Assembly (NCBI GenBank): GCA_030522415.1
Contig: CM060124.1
Span: 23,422,454 to 23,486,453, forward strand
Reading direction: 5' to 3'
Source: Channallabes apus
Lineage: Eukaryota; Chordata; Actinopteri; Siluriformes; Clariidae
Length of the DNA: 64,000 nucleotides
Below are positions 18,309-30,100 of the stretch, piece after piece; the stretch's first letter is position 1; each line of letters opens with the position of its first letter. A program made the translations under genes and the position numbers. The notes under the pieces are model-generated. The model was not told where the DNA came from. It saw nothing but the letters and a program-made list of their open reading frames with translations, and made no database searches.

Positions 18309-19025
18309 CTTGGTGTGTTAACCTGCAGTGAAGACGCCAGCACAATGTTTACAGGCACATGCCACAGTCTTTTTGCAACCGCAGGGACACAGCTTTGGGG
18401 GGTGGTTTGCGATGGTGGGGAAGATTGAGTTTATGAGCTACAGTATGTTTTGGCTAGTATGGTGGATAGTGAAAGTTTATTTAGCTTGGTCAGCTAATGT
18501 GTGGTGCTAGGTGCTTGGTGGTAGCACCTCCCAGCCCATGCTATGGTGCAGTGGGGCAGGAGATGCTTCATGATTACCAGCCAAACTTATCATAAGGAAT
18601 ATAAACCAGTAATAGTGGAAAGGATCAGACAAAGCTCCTCCCACACTTCCCACACGTGCAACATCTTTCCACACACAGGACATGCATACACAATTTGCCT
18701 ATGGATATTGCATAAGTTTTGTAAAGTTATTTCTCTGTTTTACCATAGTACTTACTCTACAATATCCAACATAGTTTTGTTAAGTATATGAATATGAAAC
18801 AACATATTAATTTCTTAGAATGTTGTTGCATCAAGTCTGCGCAGGTACCTACGTTTGTAGGCAACATTGCATTGTATTTTATCATTTATACTTCTGCACT
18901 GGTGTTTGTGTTGCTTTACAACTAATATCCCGTCAATTCACTGGTTGGCAGCGGGGATTTCTTTGCCACTATGTTCCTTCTTTTCACCATTCTCTGTTGA
19001 CTTTATTTGAAAATGAGACCTTGCT
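18309..19025. other. no gene recognised
   Basis: Flank between the hAT element and the SINE. No feature seen. Confidence 0.35.
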
Positions 19026-19260
19026 GGCGGCACGGTGGTGTAGTGGTTAGCACTGTCGCCTTGCACCTCCAGGGTCTGGGTTCGATTCCCCGGCCAGGCT
19101 CGATTCCCGTCTCTGTGTGCATGGAGTTTGCATGTTCTCCCCGTGCTTGGTGGGTTTCCTCCGGGTACTCCGGTTTCCTCCCACAGTCCAAAGATATGCA
19201 GGTTAGGCTAATTGGCGTTCCTAAATTGCCCGTGGTGTGTGTGTGCCCTGCGATGGATTG
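19026..19260 (+). repeat. tRNA-derived SINE (Mermaid/Merman-like), 3'-truncated
   Basis: Starts GGCGGCACGGTGGTGTAGTG with A-box-like and B-box-like (GGGTTCGATTCC) promoter motifs, then the common fish segment with TTTCCTCCGGGTACTCCGG. It breaks off at gcgatggattg, without the GAAT tail seen in the 45.2-kb copy. Confidence 0.8.
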
Positions 19261-20083
19261 AATTGCTGAGGTTTGCCGCATTTTTTTTTACTTTGGCCAT
19301 ATTCGTTTGGATTTCAGATGGATATAAAAGGTTTGACGTGTTTCCACCACTTGTTGCACTTGTGTACCTTCTAAATCACGCTCATCTCATTCGTATCACT
19401 TTTTTTCTGCCCAAACCAATTCCACAACACAGACGAGGCAGCTTTTTTCTTTACAATCTCCTCGTTGTTGGTTTTGTCACATATAAGCAAACTCACTGCT
19501 GCTGCACCGTCTTCTTCCATTGTCGAAGTGTATGTGAAGCCAAACACATCAAAAGTGGGATGAAACCGCGGCACCCGATTGAACCAAATATCTGCGCAAA
19601 TACAGCGCAGCGCGACTATCTGGATAGCGCAGTGATGATCTGGTTTATTTGCGCAGCCCAGGGGATCGCGCAGCGCAGCTCGAATCACAAACCTGCGCGA
19701 CCCACTGTGTTTTATTTAAAAACCATTTAGAATGTCAGGACTGTTTAATATTGTTTCCGCCTTGCCATGCCTGGTTTGTACGTGCGCATCCCAGCGGGGT
19801 AAAATGTATTTTGATGGTCGGCGCGGTCTATTTCTGTCAGAGTCGCGCAGCGCTGCCCAGTGGGTCGCGCAGGTTTCAATTCAATGTACTTGTATTAATG
19901 ATCCATTTATTTGTGTGTGGTTGTTTAGTTTTGAGCGTACGCTCTTCATTATCAATAAAGAAAAGCATGAATTAGAGTAGGTACTTTCCTATTATTTTCC
20001 ACTAATTTCCTCCCGTTCATTGCGCCCCACCTGCCATGTCTGTATTCCCCACTAGTGGGGCCCCACACTTTGAGAACCACTGC
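19261..20083. other. unassigned, with a probable hAT terminal remnant
   Basis: The stretch 19600-19880 is rich in GCGCAG motifs. At about 20051-20083 the sequence ends ccccacactttgagaaccactg, which resembles the inverse of a CAGTGGTTCTCAAAGTGTGG hAT terminus. I did not find the other end, so only a remnant is claimed. Confidence 0.35.
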
Positions 20084-20971
20084 CGTAAACAATACTGGAT
20101 GTTAGGTGGCACGTACATGATAACGTGCTGTCATCTACAGAAGTGCAACTAAAACTACTTCATGATGAGGCTATGTTGACCTCTGACCAGAGCTGTATTG
20201 ATTAAAATAAACAACTATCACAACAAAATCCTGGTAATAGACTGGTAAGAAAAATAAACTTTGTGTTTGCAGCATTTTATTCGCCAGACAAAGTTGTCAG
20301 GTAATCTTCCTGTAACACATTTTGAATAATTACTTATATAAATAAGATACAACCAGCAAATGTACTATGTTGTTGAGTAATGATCCAACTACAACTTGTT
20401 TTAACTACCTGCTGATGAAAGGGGAGGGTTGCATCAGAAAGTGCATCCGACGTAAAAACCTGTGCCAAGCTTGTATGTGTGGACCAGATGTTCTGACCAA
20501 CAACAGCAACAACACCTGTAATGAAGTATGTATACACGTCACCAAATGCCTTCATTGGCTTATTGTAAAAAATTGTCTGCGGAAAAGACTTAGGTGGTAA
20601 AGTCAGGAACAGCAAATATATGGACAGTAAAAGTTGTAACACTGTTAATATAATAAATGGGCAATTAGTTTAGTGCATGATAGTACTTTTATTATGGTCA
20701 GGGTTGTGGTTGATCAGGAGAACACTGGTCATGAGGTGGGATATGGGATACCAATACACCATAGAGAACCACAGACACACATTAAGGTGCAACCGAGGAG
20801 CAAAACTATCATTTTTTTTATAAAATTGGAAAATTAACAGACCCACTTGAACATGAGAAGAACATACACAGAGACCCTGAATACATTTAAAATTGAACCA
20901 AGCATAAAACAAACGATTTTTCTTCTTTTTTGCTTAGTATGAGCCACTTCCCCAAGAGCAGCTACAGCATG
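20084..20971. other. no gene recognised
   Basis: AT-rich intergenic sequence without a recognised repeat or exon. Confidence 0.35.
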
Positions 20972-20974
20972 TAG

Positions 20975-21546
20975 TGGCGCTTTTCCACTGCATAGTACGG
21001 CACGACACGGCTCAGTTCTACTCACTTTTGGGGGGTTTTCCACTGGGACCAGTACATAGTACCTGTTCCTTTTTTTAGTACCACCTCGCCCGACGTTCCA
21101 AGCGCGCCGAACCGTTACCAAAATGTGACGTGTAAACACGCTGGTCACTGATTGGCCGGAGAAAATCGTCATTACTGCGTCACCGAACTTGCGACACGAG
21201 ACACAACAGAACCGATATATTTAGAAACAGCCAGAGAAGGATCGCACGCACCTTTTTTGTATTAACCGTCGGCCTCTTTTGAAACAAACTCCTTCGTCTT
21301 GCTGTTAAAAACATCCACATGCTGAGAATGAAGAACACCATGCCGTCGATATGCTCCATTGTTGTGTGTGTTTGTGGCGCGCTTACGATGACGTCACGGC
21401 AGTAGCGGCGCCGCGCGCGTGAGTAATCCCGCCCACGCTAAAGCGTTACTACACTGCAGTGGAAGCGCAAACCGAGCCAAACTGCACCGAACCGAAGTGA
21501 GTTGAACTGAACCGTTCGTGTCGTTCTATGCAGTGGAAAAGAGGCA
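20975..21546. mobile_element. PIF/Harbinger-like MITE, copy 2
   Basis: 572-bp relative of 4333-4935 with the same CTTTTCCACTGCATAG termini, flanked by TAG duplications (20972-20974, 21547-21549). Short indels separate it from copy 1. It has no coding capacity. Confidence 0.75.
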
Positions 21547-21715
21547 TAGGTGATGTTGAACGTGTCAAATTTACTATACGTAGGGGTATCCAGTTCTGGA
21601 AAAGTGTGTGTGGAAGCCTTTTTTAATTGGCTATCAATGCTAGCATTAACTTGCTCAAATTTATGATTAAAGATATTATTAAACCGTAACAAATGCTGAC
21701 CAGAAGCAAAGGTGG

Positions 21716-21990
21716 GTAGTAACATTTACTCTGTTACATTTACTTGAGTAACTTTTTTTTTATTACTTCTATACTGTAAGTAGTTTTACTCCACCATGCT
21801 TTTTACCTCTACTTAAGTAGACTTGTGAAGAAGAAACACTACTCTTACACCTCTACATTTGGCTACACTCGACTCGTCACTTTTCTAACCATTTATTGTG
21901 CACATGCAGCCGGTGGATCGACCACATGACTGTTTAACCAATCAGACGCAGCAACAATAATCACATGACCAATTAGGTCTTCAGCCAGTG
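21716..21990. repeat. hAT-like fragment without clear ends
   Basis: Contains aggtgggtagtaac and many TTACT/AGTAA repeats like the hAT elements nearby, but target duplications and both termini are not identifiable. Confidence 0.4.
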
Positions 21991-22013
21991 TTTTATAAAT
22001 TCATCCTACCTGT

Positions 22014-22297
22014 CAGTGGTGTCAAAAGTATTCACATTCATTACTTGAGTAGAAGTATAGATACTAGGGTTCAAAAATACTTAAAGTATAAAAGTAAAAG
22101 TACCGTGAGGGGCGACAAAAGCATTAAGGTCTCGCTTTCTGATGATGCGACCGGGGGCGGGGGGGGGTGCGGGAGTTGTGCGCATTCTAATCATGCGAGG
22201 GGGGGGGGGGGCGTTTACTCCAGTAAAGTATAGATACCCTAAATTTCTACTTAAGTAAGGTAACGAAGTATTTGTACTTCGTTACTTGACACCTCTG
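22014..22297. mobile_element. hAT MITE, 284 bp
   Basis: Perfect 8-bp duplication CTACCTGT (22006-22013, 22298-22305). Ends CAGTGGTGTCAAAAGTATTC and the inverse of CAGAGGTGTCAAGTAACGAA match the 17477-18300 element, in opposite orientation. The middle contains two G-runs. Confidence 0.88.
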
Positions 22298-22305
22298 CTA
22301 CCTGT

Positions 22306-24017
22306 GAATCCATCCTAAATACTCTCACTGCTCATGCGCAAACAAAAGTTTCCGGATCTTTCTCTAATTTTGCAGAACGCCCATAAATGTATGATGTTGC
22401 AGTGGAATCTTGCAGTTATTGGACAATCTTGTGGTGAATATAGAATGCTTTTTTCATGTTTGTACATATAATGTTACTTTAACAGTCTATGAATATATAC
22501 TGTAAGTATATTTCAGTAAAGAATTAATCGCCAACACACGTGTGATGCATCCCTGGCATCATATACATAGCATGCTTCGCTTGAAAAAGAACAGCTTCAT
22601 ACTGCGGTGTCTTCTCTATCTGCCAAAACAGACACACACTTCATATACTGTATAATTATTATAATTAAAAAATTGACCACTGATTTTAAGTCACTCTTTT
22701 AAGATCTACTTCAAGCATACATGTTTTTCACCTTATGTTGGTTTAACTTGCCCAACCGGCCCAAGGCCTAAAGTTTGAATGGGGTGAGAAAGAATATACT
22801 GTACAACATACATACAGAGAACAGGCAACACCAGAATTATGATCAACAAATAGATAAACAAGTTGTTTGTTTCCATTTTTATTTAATCTCGCTTAATTCC
22901 ATCCAAGGAATTTGCTCTTTCTCCAAAGCAATGTGCACTTTTAGAGAAAAGGCTTACACTTTCTCAACAATCTAAAATTATCGTTATGCTGTGCTTTTGG
23001 GAAATTTCAGCATAAGAATTAAAGGGAGTGACAGAGGTTTGATGGTAGACTTTGACTTCACAATTCTACAAAACATTTTACAGATGGGTCACTGCAGTGT
23101 TTACAACATTTTTTTTTATGCTGTCTTAATATTTTTTGTATAATAACACACATTTGTTGGAAAAAAATATAATAATGTGGAATTATACTGTAGAATTGGA
23201 TCGCCTTATACATACTCTTAAGATCTTGTTTTTTGATTGATGCATCAGATCAAGGAGTACAAGAACACGATGCTCAGTACTTCCAACATAGGTTAAACAG
23301 TTTTACATTTAAAGGCAACATTTACATACATTCAGTGATTTAAAAAAGAAAAAAAAAGAAAAAGAAAAAAAAAACAACTATCCATATCCACTGAAACATT
23401 AAAGAAAAAAGAAGCATGATGTGTATAAAACCTCTAAAATAGCAAAATGAAACACTACCACATTTGTGTTGACAGTGAATAACAGCTGCACAGTTAACAA
23501 AGCTAGAACAGCTTTGACTTGCTTTGAAATAACCTACCTATGCAAATATCATGCATTGTTTTAATGGAAGAAAGCCACACAAAGTGGCAGTAAAGGAACA
23601 GATAGATCAACTGTATTGATTACATTCAGGGTGGACTCGAAGTCCCTTAGATAATTTACCTTATTTTACTGTAAGTCTAGTTTCAGAATAGACTGTTATT
23701 AGAATATTCTAATATGCTATGGCTACTCCTTCAAGCATTTGCATTCTAACTCTAGAAAGAAGCAGAAAATCTTGCACTGAAGCAGACATCATTAGGTCCC
23801 ACATTATAGTTCGTTAGACTAATTGTTGAAACTTCCTCTGGTGACGTTTCCTAGAGCAATTTCTGACAGGAAACATTTGTATACTGATAAAAACTTTCTC
23901 TCAGTAAGACTGTGGAAGACCAGTGAGGAAATTGCGCCTTGGTAGACCTCAAGTCTAGAGATGGTTTTTATTTTGCCTTAAAACTGTGTGAGACTGATAC
24001 TGTGCTCATAATGGAGG
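22306..24017 (-). other. 3' flank of atp1b1, probable 3' UTR in its right part
   Basis: AT-rich sequence with no repeat recognised. An AATAAA on the minus strand lies at 23972-23967, about 45 nt past the atp1b1 stop; a further candidate lies near 22876. An A-rich stretch is at 23343-23374. Confidence 0.4.
23967..23972 (-). terminator. candidate polyadenylation signal of atp1b1
   Basis: AATAAA on the minus strand about 45 nt downstream of the stop codon. A longer 3' UTR using distal signals is equally possible. Confidence 0.35.
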
Positions 24018-24278
24018 TCAATAGTTGTTTACCTTTATTTTGACTTCAAAACGCCCCTGGTAGCGATCTTTATCACTGTACAGTATGTTCTCACCGTACA
24101 CTTTGCACTCGATACGTACCTCTTGGTTCATTGTAATGTTTACAAACTGAATGGCCACCAAAGGTTGTAGGTAGTGTGGGTGCAGAAGCTTGCCATAATA
24201 AGGATAATACTGGAGAGGGAATCCTCCACCAATTCCATAGTATTCCACTTGCCCAAGCAACTCTTCGTCTTCTTTTTT
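24018..24278 (-). CDS. atp1b1: atp1b1 exon 6 (terminal)
   Basis: Starts [20 protein letters not shown] after acceptor TTATAG, contains [16 protein letters not shown] and [20 protein letters not shown], and ends VKIKVNNY with TGA at 24020-24018. Confidence 0.94.
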   Translation of the reverse strand, partial: KKEDEELLGQVEYYGIGGGFPLQYYPYYGKLLHPHYLQPLVAIQFVNITMNQEVRIECKVYGENILYSDKDRYQGRFEVKIKVNNY

Positions 24279-27075
24279 CTATAAATGTTTAAGAGATTAC
24301 AATATCAAATCCATTTTTACTATTTACCAAATCCCACACATTAGTATATACAGATGGGATATACAGTATATCACCTGAATGCTACCACATATCTTAATTG
24401 CTTCTATGTCACAAGGCGGTTGAACACACTTGGAATTGCTAACCATCTCACCTACAGTACATGGGCTCACAGATGCCAAAAATTGACCCTAGCTGTAATT
24501 GTCTCTATGATGAACATAGCCAATTTCATTGTCTCTAGATATGTATTTCATGGTCAGGGATGATTCTGGCTCCCTTGTTGACAGAGTGAATGCTTTTGTT
24601 TTTGTACCACACATTACAAATATGGTGATGTTTAAAAATTAAATAGAAATGTCAAATATAATCACTTCCTTTTAGAAACGTACAAGTAAACTGGTTATTG
24701 GTAAACTGTTGGATACTAGCAAAGGATTTTACTTACCTTACTTGTGCAGTGGAGAGGTATCAAATTAGGTTGAACTTTAGACTTGGCCTCTTCTGGGACA
24801 CTGTCGTTCGACTGTGGTGGCTAAAAAAAGTCAAACTGTGAATGACCAGCAGTAAATTCATATATACGTATACAATGTTGGACAATGAAACTGAAACACT
24901 GGCCAATTAAGTGTTTCATGGCTAAATTTGACCAACCTGGAGGCCAATCTTCACTGATTGCACATTCCACCACTAAGAGTGTGAAGGTTTAGTTAGCAGA
25001 GTTTTGCTTAAAATATTGCAATGCACATGGCATTATGAGTGACATATTAGAGTTCAAAAGAGGACAAATTGTTGGTGGACGTCTTGCTGGCGAATCTGTT
25101 ACCCAGACAGCAAGTCTTTGTGATGTATCAAGAGCCACTGTATCCAACGTAATGTCAGCATACCACCAAGAAAGACGAACCACATCCAACAAGAAGAACT
25201 GTGAACGCAAGAGGAAGGATGTCCGGGTGCTAACCCAGATTGTATCTAAAACACATAAAACCACAGCTGCCCAACTCAATGCAGAATTAAATGTGCACCT
25301 CACACAATGTGCACCAAAACTGTTTGTCGGGAGCTCCACAGGGTCAATGTACATGGCCGGGCTGCTATAGCCAAACCTTTGGTCACTCGTGCTAATACCA
25401 AACGTCAGTTTCAATGGTGCCAGCAACAAAAATCTTAGACTGTGGACAATGTGAAACATGTATTGTTCTCTGATGAGTCCACCTTCACTGTCTTTCCCAC
25501 ATCTGGGAGAGTTACAGTGTGGAGAAGCTCCAAATAAGTGTACCAGTCAGACTGTTGCGTACCCAGAGTGAAGCATGGGGGTGGATCAGTGATGGTTTGG
25601 GCTGCAATATCATGGCTTTCCCTAGGCCCAATACTTGTGCTAGATGGGCGCGTCACTTCCAAGGATTACTGAACAATTCTGGAGGACCATGTGCACCCAG
25701 TGGTTCAAACATTGTGTCCTGAAGGCGGTGCTGTGTATCAGGTTAATAATGCACCAACACACACAGCAAGACTGGTGACAGAGTGGTTTGGTGAACATGT
25801 AAGTAAAGTTGAACATCTCCCATGACCTGCACAGTCACCAGATTCAAATATTTTTGAGCCACTTTGGGGTGTTTTGGAGGGGTGAGTCAGGAAATGTTCA
25901 ACCAGAATGGCCACTATTCTGCCAGAAGAATGGATTATCCAAGCCCTGTATATACTATTTATTTATTTATTTATTTATTTATGTACAGTATGTATGTATG
26001 TATGTATGTATGTATGTATGTATGTATGTATGTACAGTATCTATGTATGTATTTTATATTCATGAGCCTCTAAGATGTGCCTAAATATTTACTTGGCTTT
26101 AGAATTTCATTTGTTAAGCTTTCTCCCCCTCTTTCTTTTCCCTCTCTCCCCCTGTGTCCCCCTTTCACTCTTTCTCTCTCTCTCTCTGTCGAGCTACACA
26201 TGTCATTCCTGAGCTGCCAGTGATCCAGACTCCCTCTGCCCTCCGGACCTGTATGACCCATCCTGGTTCCCCGCTTCTGGTTGGAGGTCTCGTCGCATGG
26301 ATGCCCCGTGTGTCTCTTTGGGATGCGTCTGGTGTCTGGAGATGATTCTCTCTATCTAGAAGACGGTTCTAGCCCCGACTGGTGTTGGCAGATGTTTGAC
26401 AATTTGATAGTTCAGGACTGGAACTTCCTACAAGTCTACCTGAGTCTCCAATAACTACCTGGACTCCATTTTAACATCAATTAACATCAACTATTATAGC
26501 TGAACTGCCTGCCACCTAACACACTGTATAAATGCAGATCATTTCCTGCTATCTGTTTGACCCAAATGAGGATGGGTTCCCTGTTGAGTCTGGTTCCTCT
26601 CAAGGTTTCTCAGTCGCCCACGGCTTGCTCACCAGGGACTATCTGACCATTTTGATTCACACACATTCACATTCCATACAAACTTAAATAATTCTTTTGA
26701 TTGTGTAAAGCTGCTTTGAGACAATGTCAACTGTTAAAAACGCTATACAAATAAAATTTAATTGAATTGAAGTTTTATGGAACATTTTACATAAAGAATT
26801 AATGTAACATTATGAAAATCCAGCATACACACCTTTGGCCTAAAATTTACAATCCTATTGAGTTTGATAATCAGACAGGGTTTTCCTTCACTGTATCCAA
26901 AATACTGATCCTCAGTGCCTGAGCAAGGCCCAAGTAGATCCTTTCGGAATCGACATGCCTTCCTAATACCCATTTCACTCTCCAGATCTCCTCTGTTCTT
27001 ATAGCCATCAGGTTGCTCTACATGGAAAAGGTAAAATATATATATAGTGTAAAATATATATGTGTGTGTAGAGAA

Positions 27076-27112
<37 letters not shown>

Positions 27113-30100
27113 AACAAGAACAGTCAACAATACATCAAGATTGGAATTAATTAGGCACTGCATCATGTACTGTATGCTATGCCTACATGCCTACCGTATG
27201 TTGTTAACAGGCTGTTAACGCAGAGTCCAAATCCCCTTCTCACTATCTCTGGAGATTTTAATCATGCACCTCCATCCTCCAGTCTACACTCCAGTATACC
27301 TACATGGCTATGTTTCAACATATTGTTGTACATGTTTGATCTAAGCCTGAAGCTGGGCAAAGTGCCACAACTGTGAAAAACATCTTGCATATGGCTTTGG
27401 CGACTACAAACCAGTAGCACTGACCACACACCTGATGAAGACATTTGAGACAGTGGTGCTTACTCATCTCCAACATCTGGGGAGCCCATCAATGGATCCA
27501 CTTCAGTTTGCCTATCAGCCTGGCATTGAAGTGGAAAACGCTGCTACAGTAAATAGGGCTCTTTCACACCTGGAAAAGGCTGGGAGTAAAGTGAGAGTCA
27601 TGTTCTTTGACTTCTCTAATGCTTCTCACCATCCAACCTGCGTTTCTGAGGGATAAACTGGAGTACATGGGAGTGACCATCATCTGGCTTCCTGGATTCT
27701 GGATTACCTCACAAACCAACCACAGTATGTGAGGACTCGTGACTGTGAGTCTAAAATGATTGTCTGCAACACTGGAGTCCCACAGGGTCCTGGCACCATT
27801 TCTTTTCAGACTTCATGTTCAGCTCAGCAACCTGTCACTTGCAGAAGTTCTCTGACGACTCTGCCATCGTCGGCCTGATCACAGAGGATGATGACAGGAA
27901 GTACAGAGAACTTTGTGGATTGGTGCAGATGGAACTGCCTCCAGCTAAATGCGGGAAAGACAAAAGAACTGGTGGAGGCACAAACACACTTGTTTCTCAT
28001 TCAGGGAAAGAACATTGAAAGAGTGGTCTTGTACTGTATATGTTGAGGAGACTAAAGTCTTTTGGAGTTCAGGGAGCACTACTCAAGACCTTTTTTGACT
28101 CAGTGGTTGCGTCAGCCATATTCTATGGAGTAGTCTGTTGTTGCAGTAGCATCTCTACTGTAGGCAGGAAGAGATTGGACAAACTGATTTAGAAGGCCAG
28201 CTCAGTTCTGGGGATTCCCCTGGACACTGTATAGGAGGTGGGAGAAAGGAGGATGGTAGCTAAGCTGTCATAATTGCTGGAGACTGAGTCTCATCCCCTG
28301 TATGAAACAGTTACACATCTCTGAGCAGCTCCTTCAGCGACAGTCTGTTACATCCCAAGTGTCTGAAGGAGCGATATCGAAGGTCTTTTCTTCCTGCTGC
28401 TACACGACTGTACAGAGCTACTCCCAGTGAACCAGTCTCCATATACACTATACATATATCGTATACACTATATAATGTTACAATATCTCTTTTTTTTTTT
28501 TTTTTTTTTTTTACAATTATTACAATATCTTAATTATGACATTACAATGCAATCATCTTATCTTAGATTTGGGTGCAATAGCAACTGTGCAATAACACCA
28601 TTTGAAACTGCAACATTATCCTAGTGCAATGCATTGCAACAGAACTGTGCAAAAACATTTCAAACTGTGAAATATTGGCAATAACGACTTTTTAAACTGT
28701 GCAATATTACCCCTGTGCAATTTGTTTGTTTGAAAGAGCAATTATTGTTTTGTCTTTACTTTTTATACTTTTACTTTTATACTCTTGTATTTATACACTG
28801 TACTGTCCCTATTATTTATTTGCACAAATTCTTCTTCGAAATAATGGGATATCTTATCTTATCTTATCTGAACATGTTCTGACCTCTGTCATCAACAAGG
28901 CATTTTTGCCCAGAGAACTGCCCTCACTCATTATTTCCTCTTTTTCTGAATACTGAAAACTGTTTGTATACTCTAGAGATGGTTGTGCATGAAAATCCCA
29001 GCTGATCAGCAGTGTCCAAAATACTTACACCAGCCCCCCTGGCACCAACAACCATTAACAACCATCAATTAAATCACCTTGCTTCCCCATTCTGATGCTC
29101 GTTAACCTTAAGCCTATATAATCCTTCTGGTATAGTAGATTATAACAAAACATAATTTAAATAAAAATAAAACACAATGCTTCAGGCCTATAAATATATA
29201 AATATATAAATATAAATATAGATTATAAGGATAAAATACCTCCACAGTCTTCAAACTTCAGTTGGTCACGCTGGGTTTCATCATTATAAGCCTTCAGAAA
29301 CTGTTTCATAGACATTGCGGTTTTCAAATATGTAGATGGATCATTCATGGTGAAGAATAGCTCTGCTTTCTCCGAACGTGGTGTGTGAGTAAGTCCTGCA
29401 CACCAGTAAAATCAAAATGAGAAGCTGCGAAAATCTGCAGCTTTCATAAACATACCACAGTTTACGTTTGACAAAAGATTACTAAAAAAACCCAGAGCTT
29501 GTGCTATATTTTTCATGTAACATTTATTATATGACCACTTTCTTAGAATAAAGATTGATTAAATTCTATAGAGTTTAAATATGCTGTAGAGCTAAAACAC
29601 CAGAGTGTTTCCTAAACAGAAAACAATCTTTTTACAAGGGTCTGCAATAAGAGGGGGACACCTCATGGTATACTTCAATCCTGTTGTCTCATGAATATGT
29701 ACGTTATCCAACTTATTCATCATGCTCCTCCCCCATTTCTTTGACTTGTAGTAATTTTTACTGCATGATTTGGGTCATTATAGATCTGCAGTCTGAAGCA
29801 GCATCTTCTTTTTTTATTAATATTATATATATTTATATAAATATAAAAATATAAATATATGTATGGGGCTGTACATTTCATTTTGCTGCTGTGATTAATT
29901 TAGCCAGGACTTAATTAGCACGGAAAGGCTGATTAAATACAGCAAAGAGTTCTCTGTGGCCATGTAAGTGTGTGCAATATGAGGCTTAATTGTGTGTTAT
30001 TCACACCAGTGTATGGTACAAATATTTGAAAGAATCAGCAGTGTAACATAACTGGTAGCTGGCATTAGACATTTTGTATGCTTATATTTGTTTATGCATG

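Noticed and set aside
19026..19100. tRNA gene candidates at SINE heads (also 31155, 45214)
   Set aside because: A- and B-box-like motifs are present, but the sequence continues into SINE bodies; no complete cloverleaf was found.
25809..26084. Frames rich in YVCM
   Set aside because: Translation of a TATG microsatellite.
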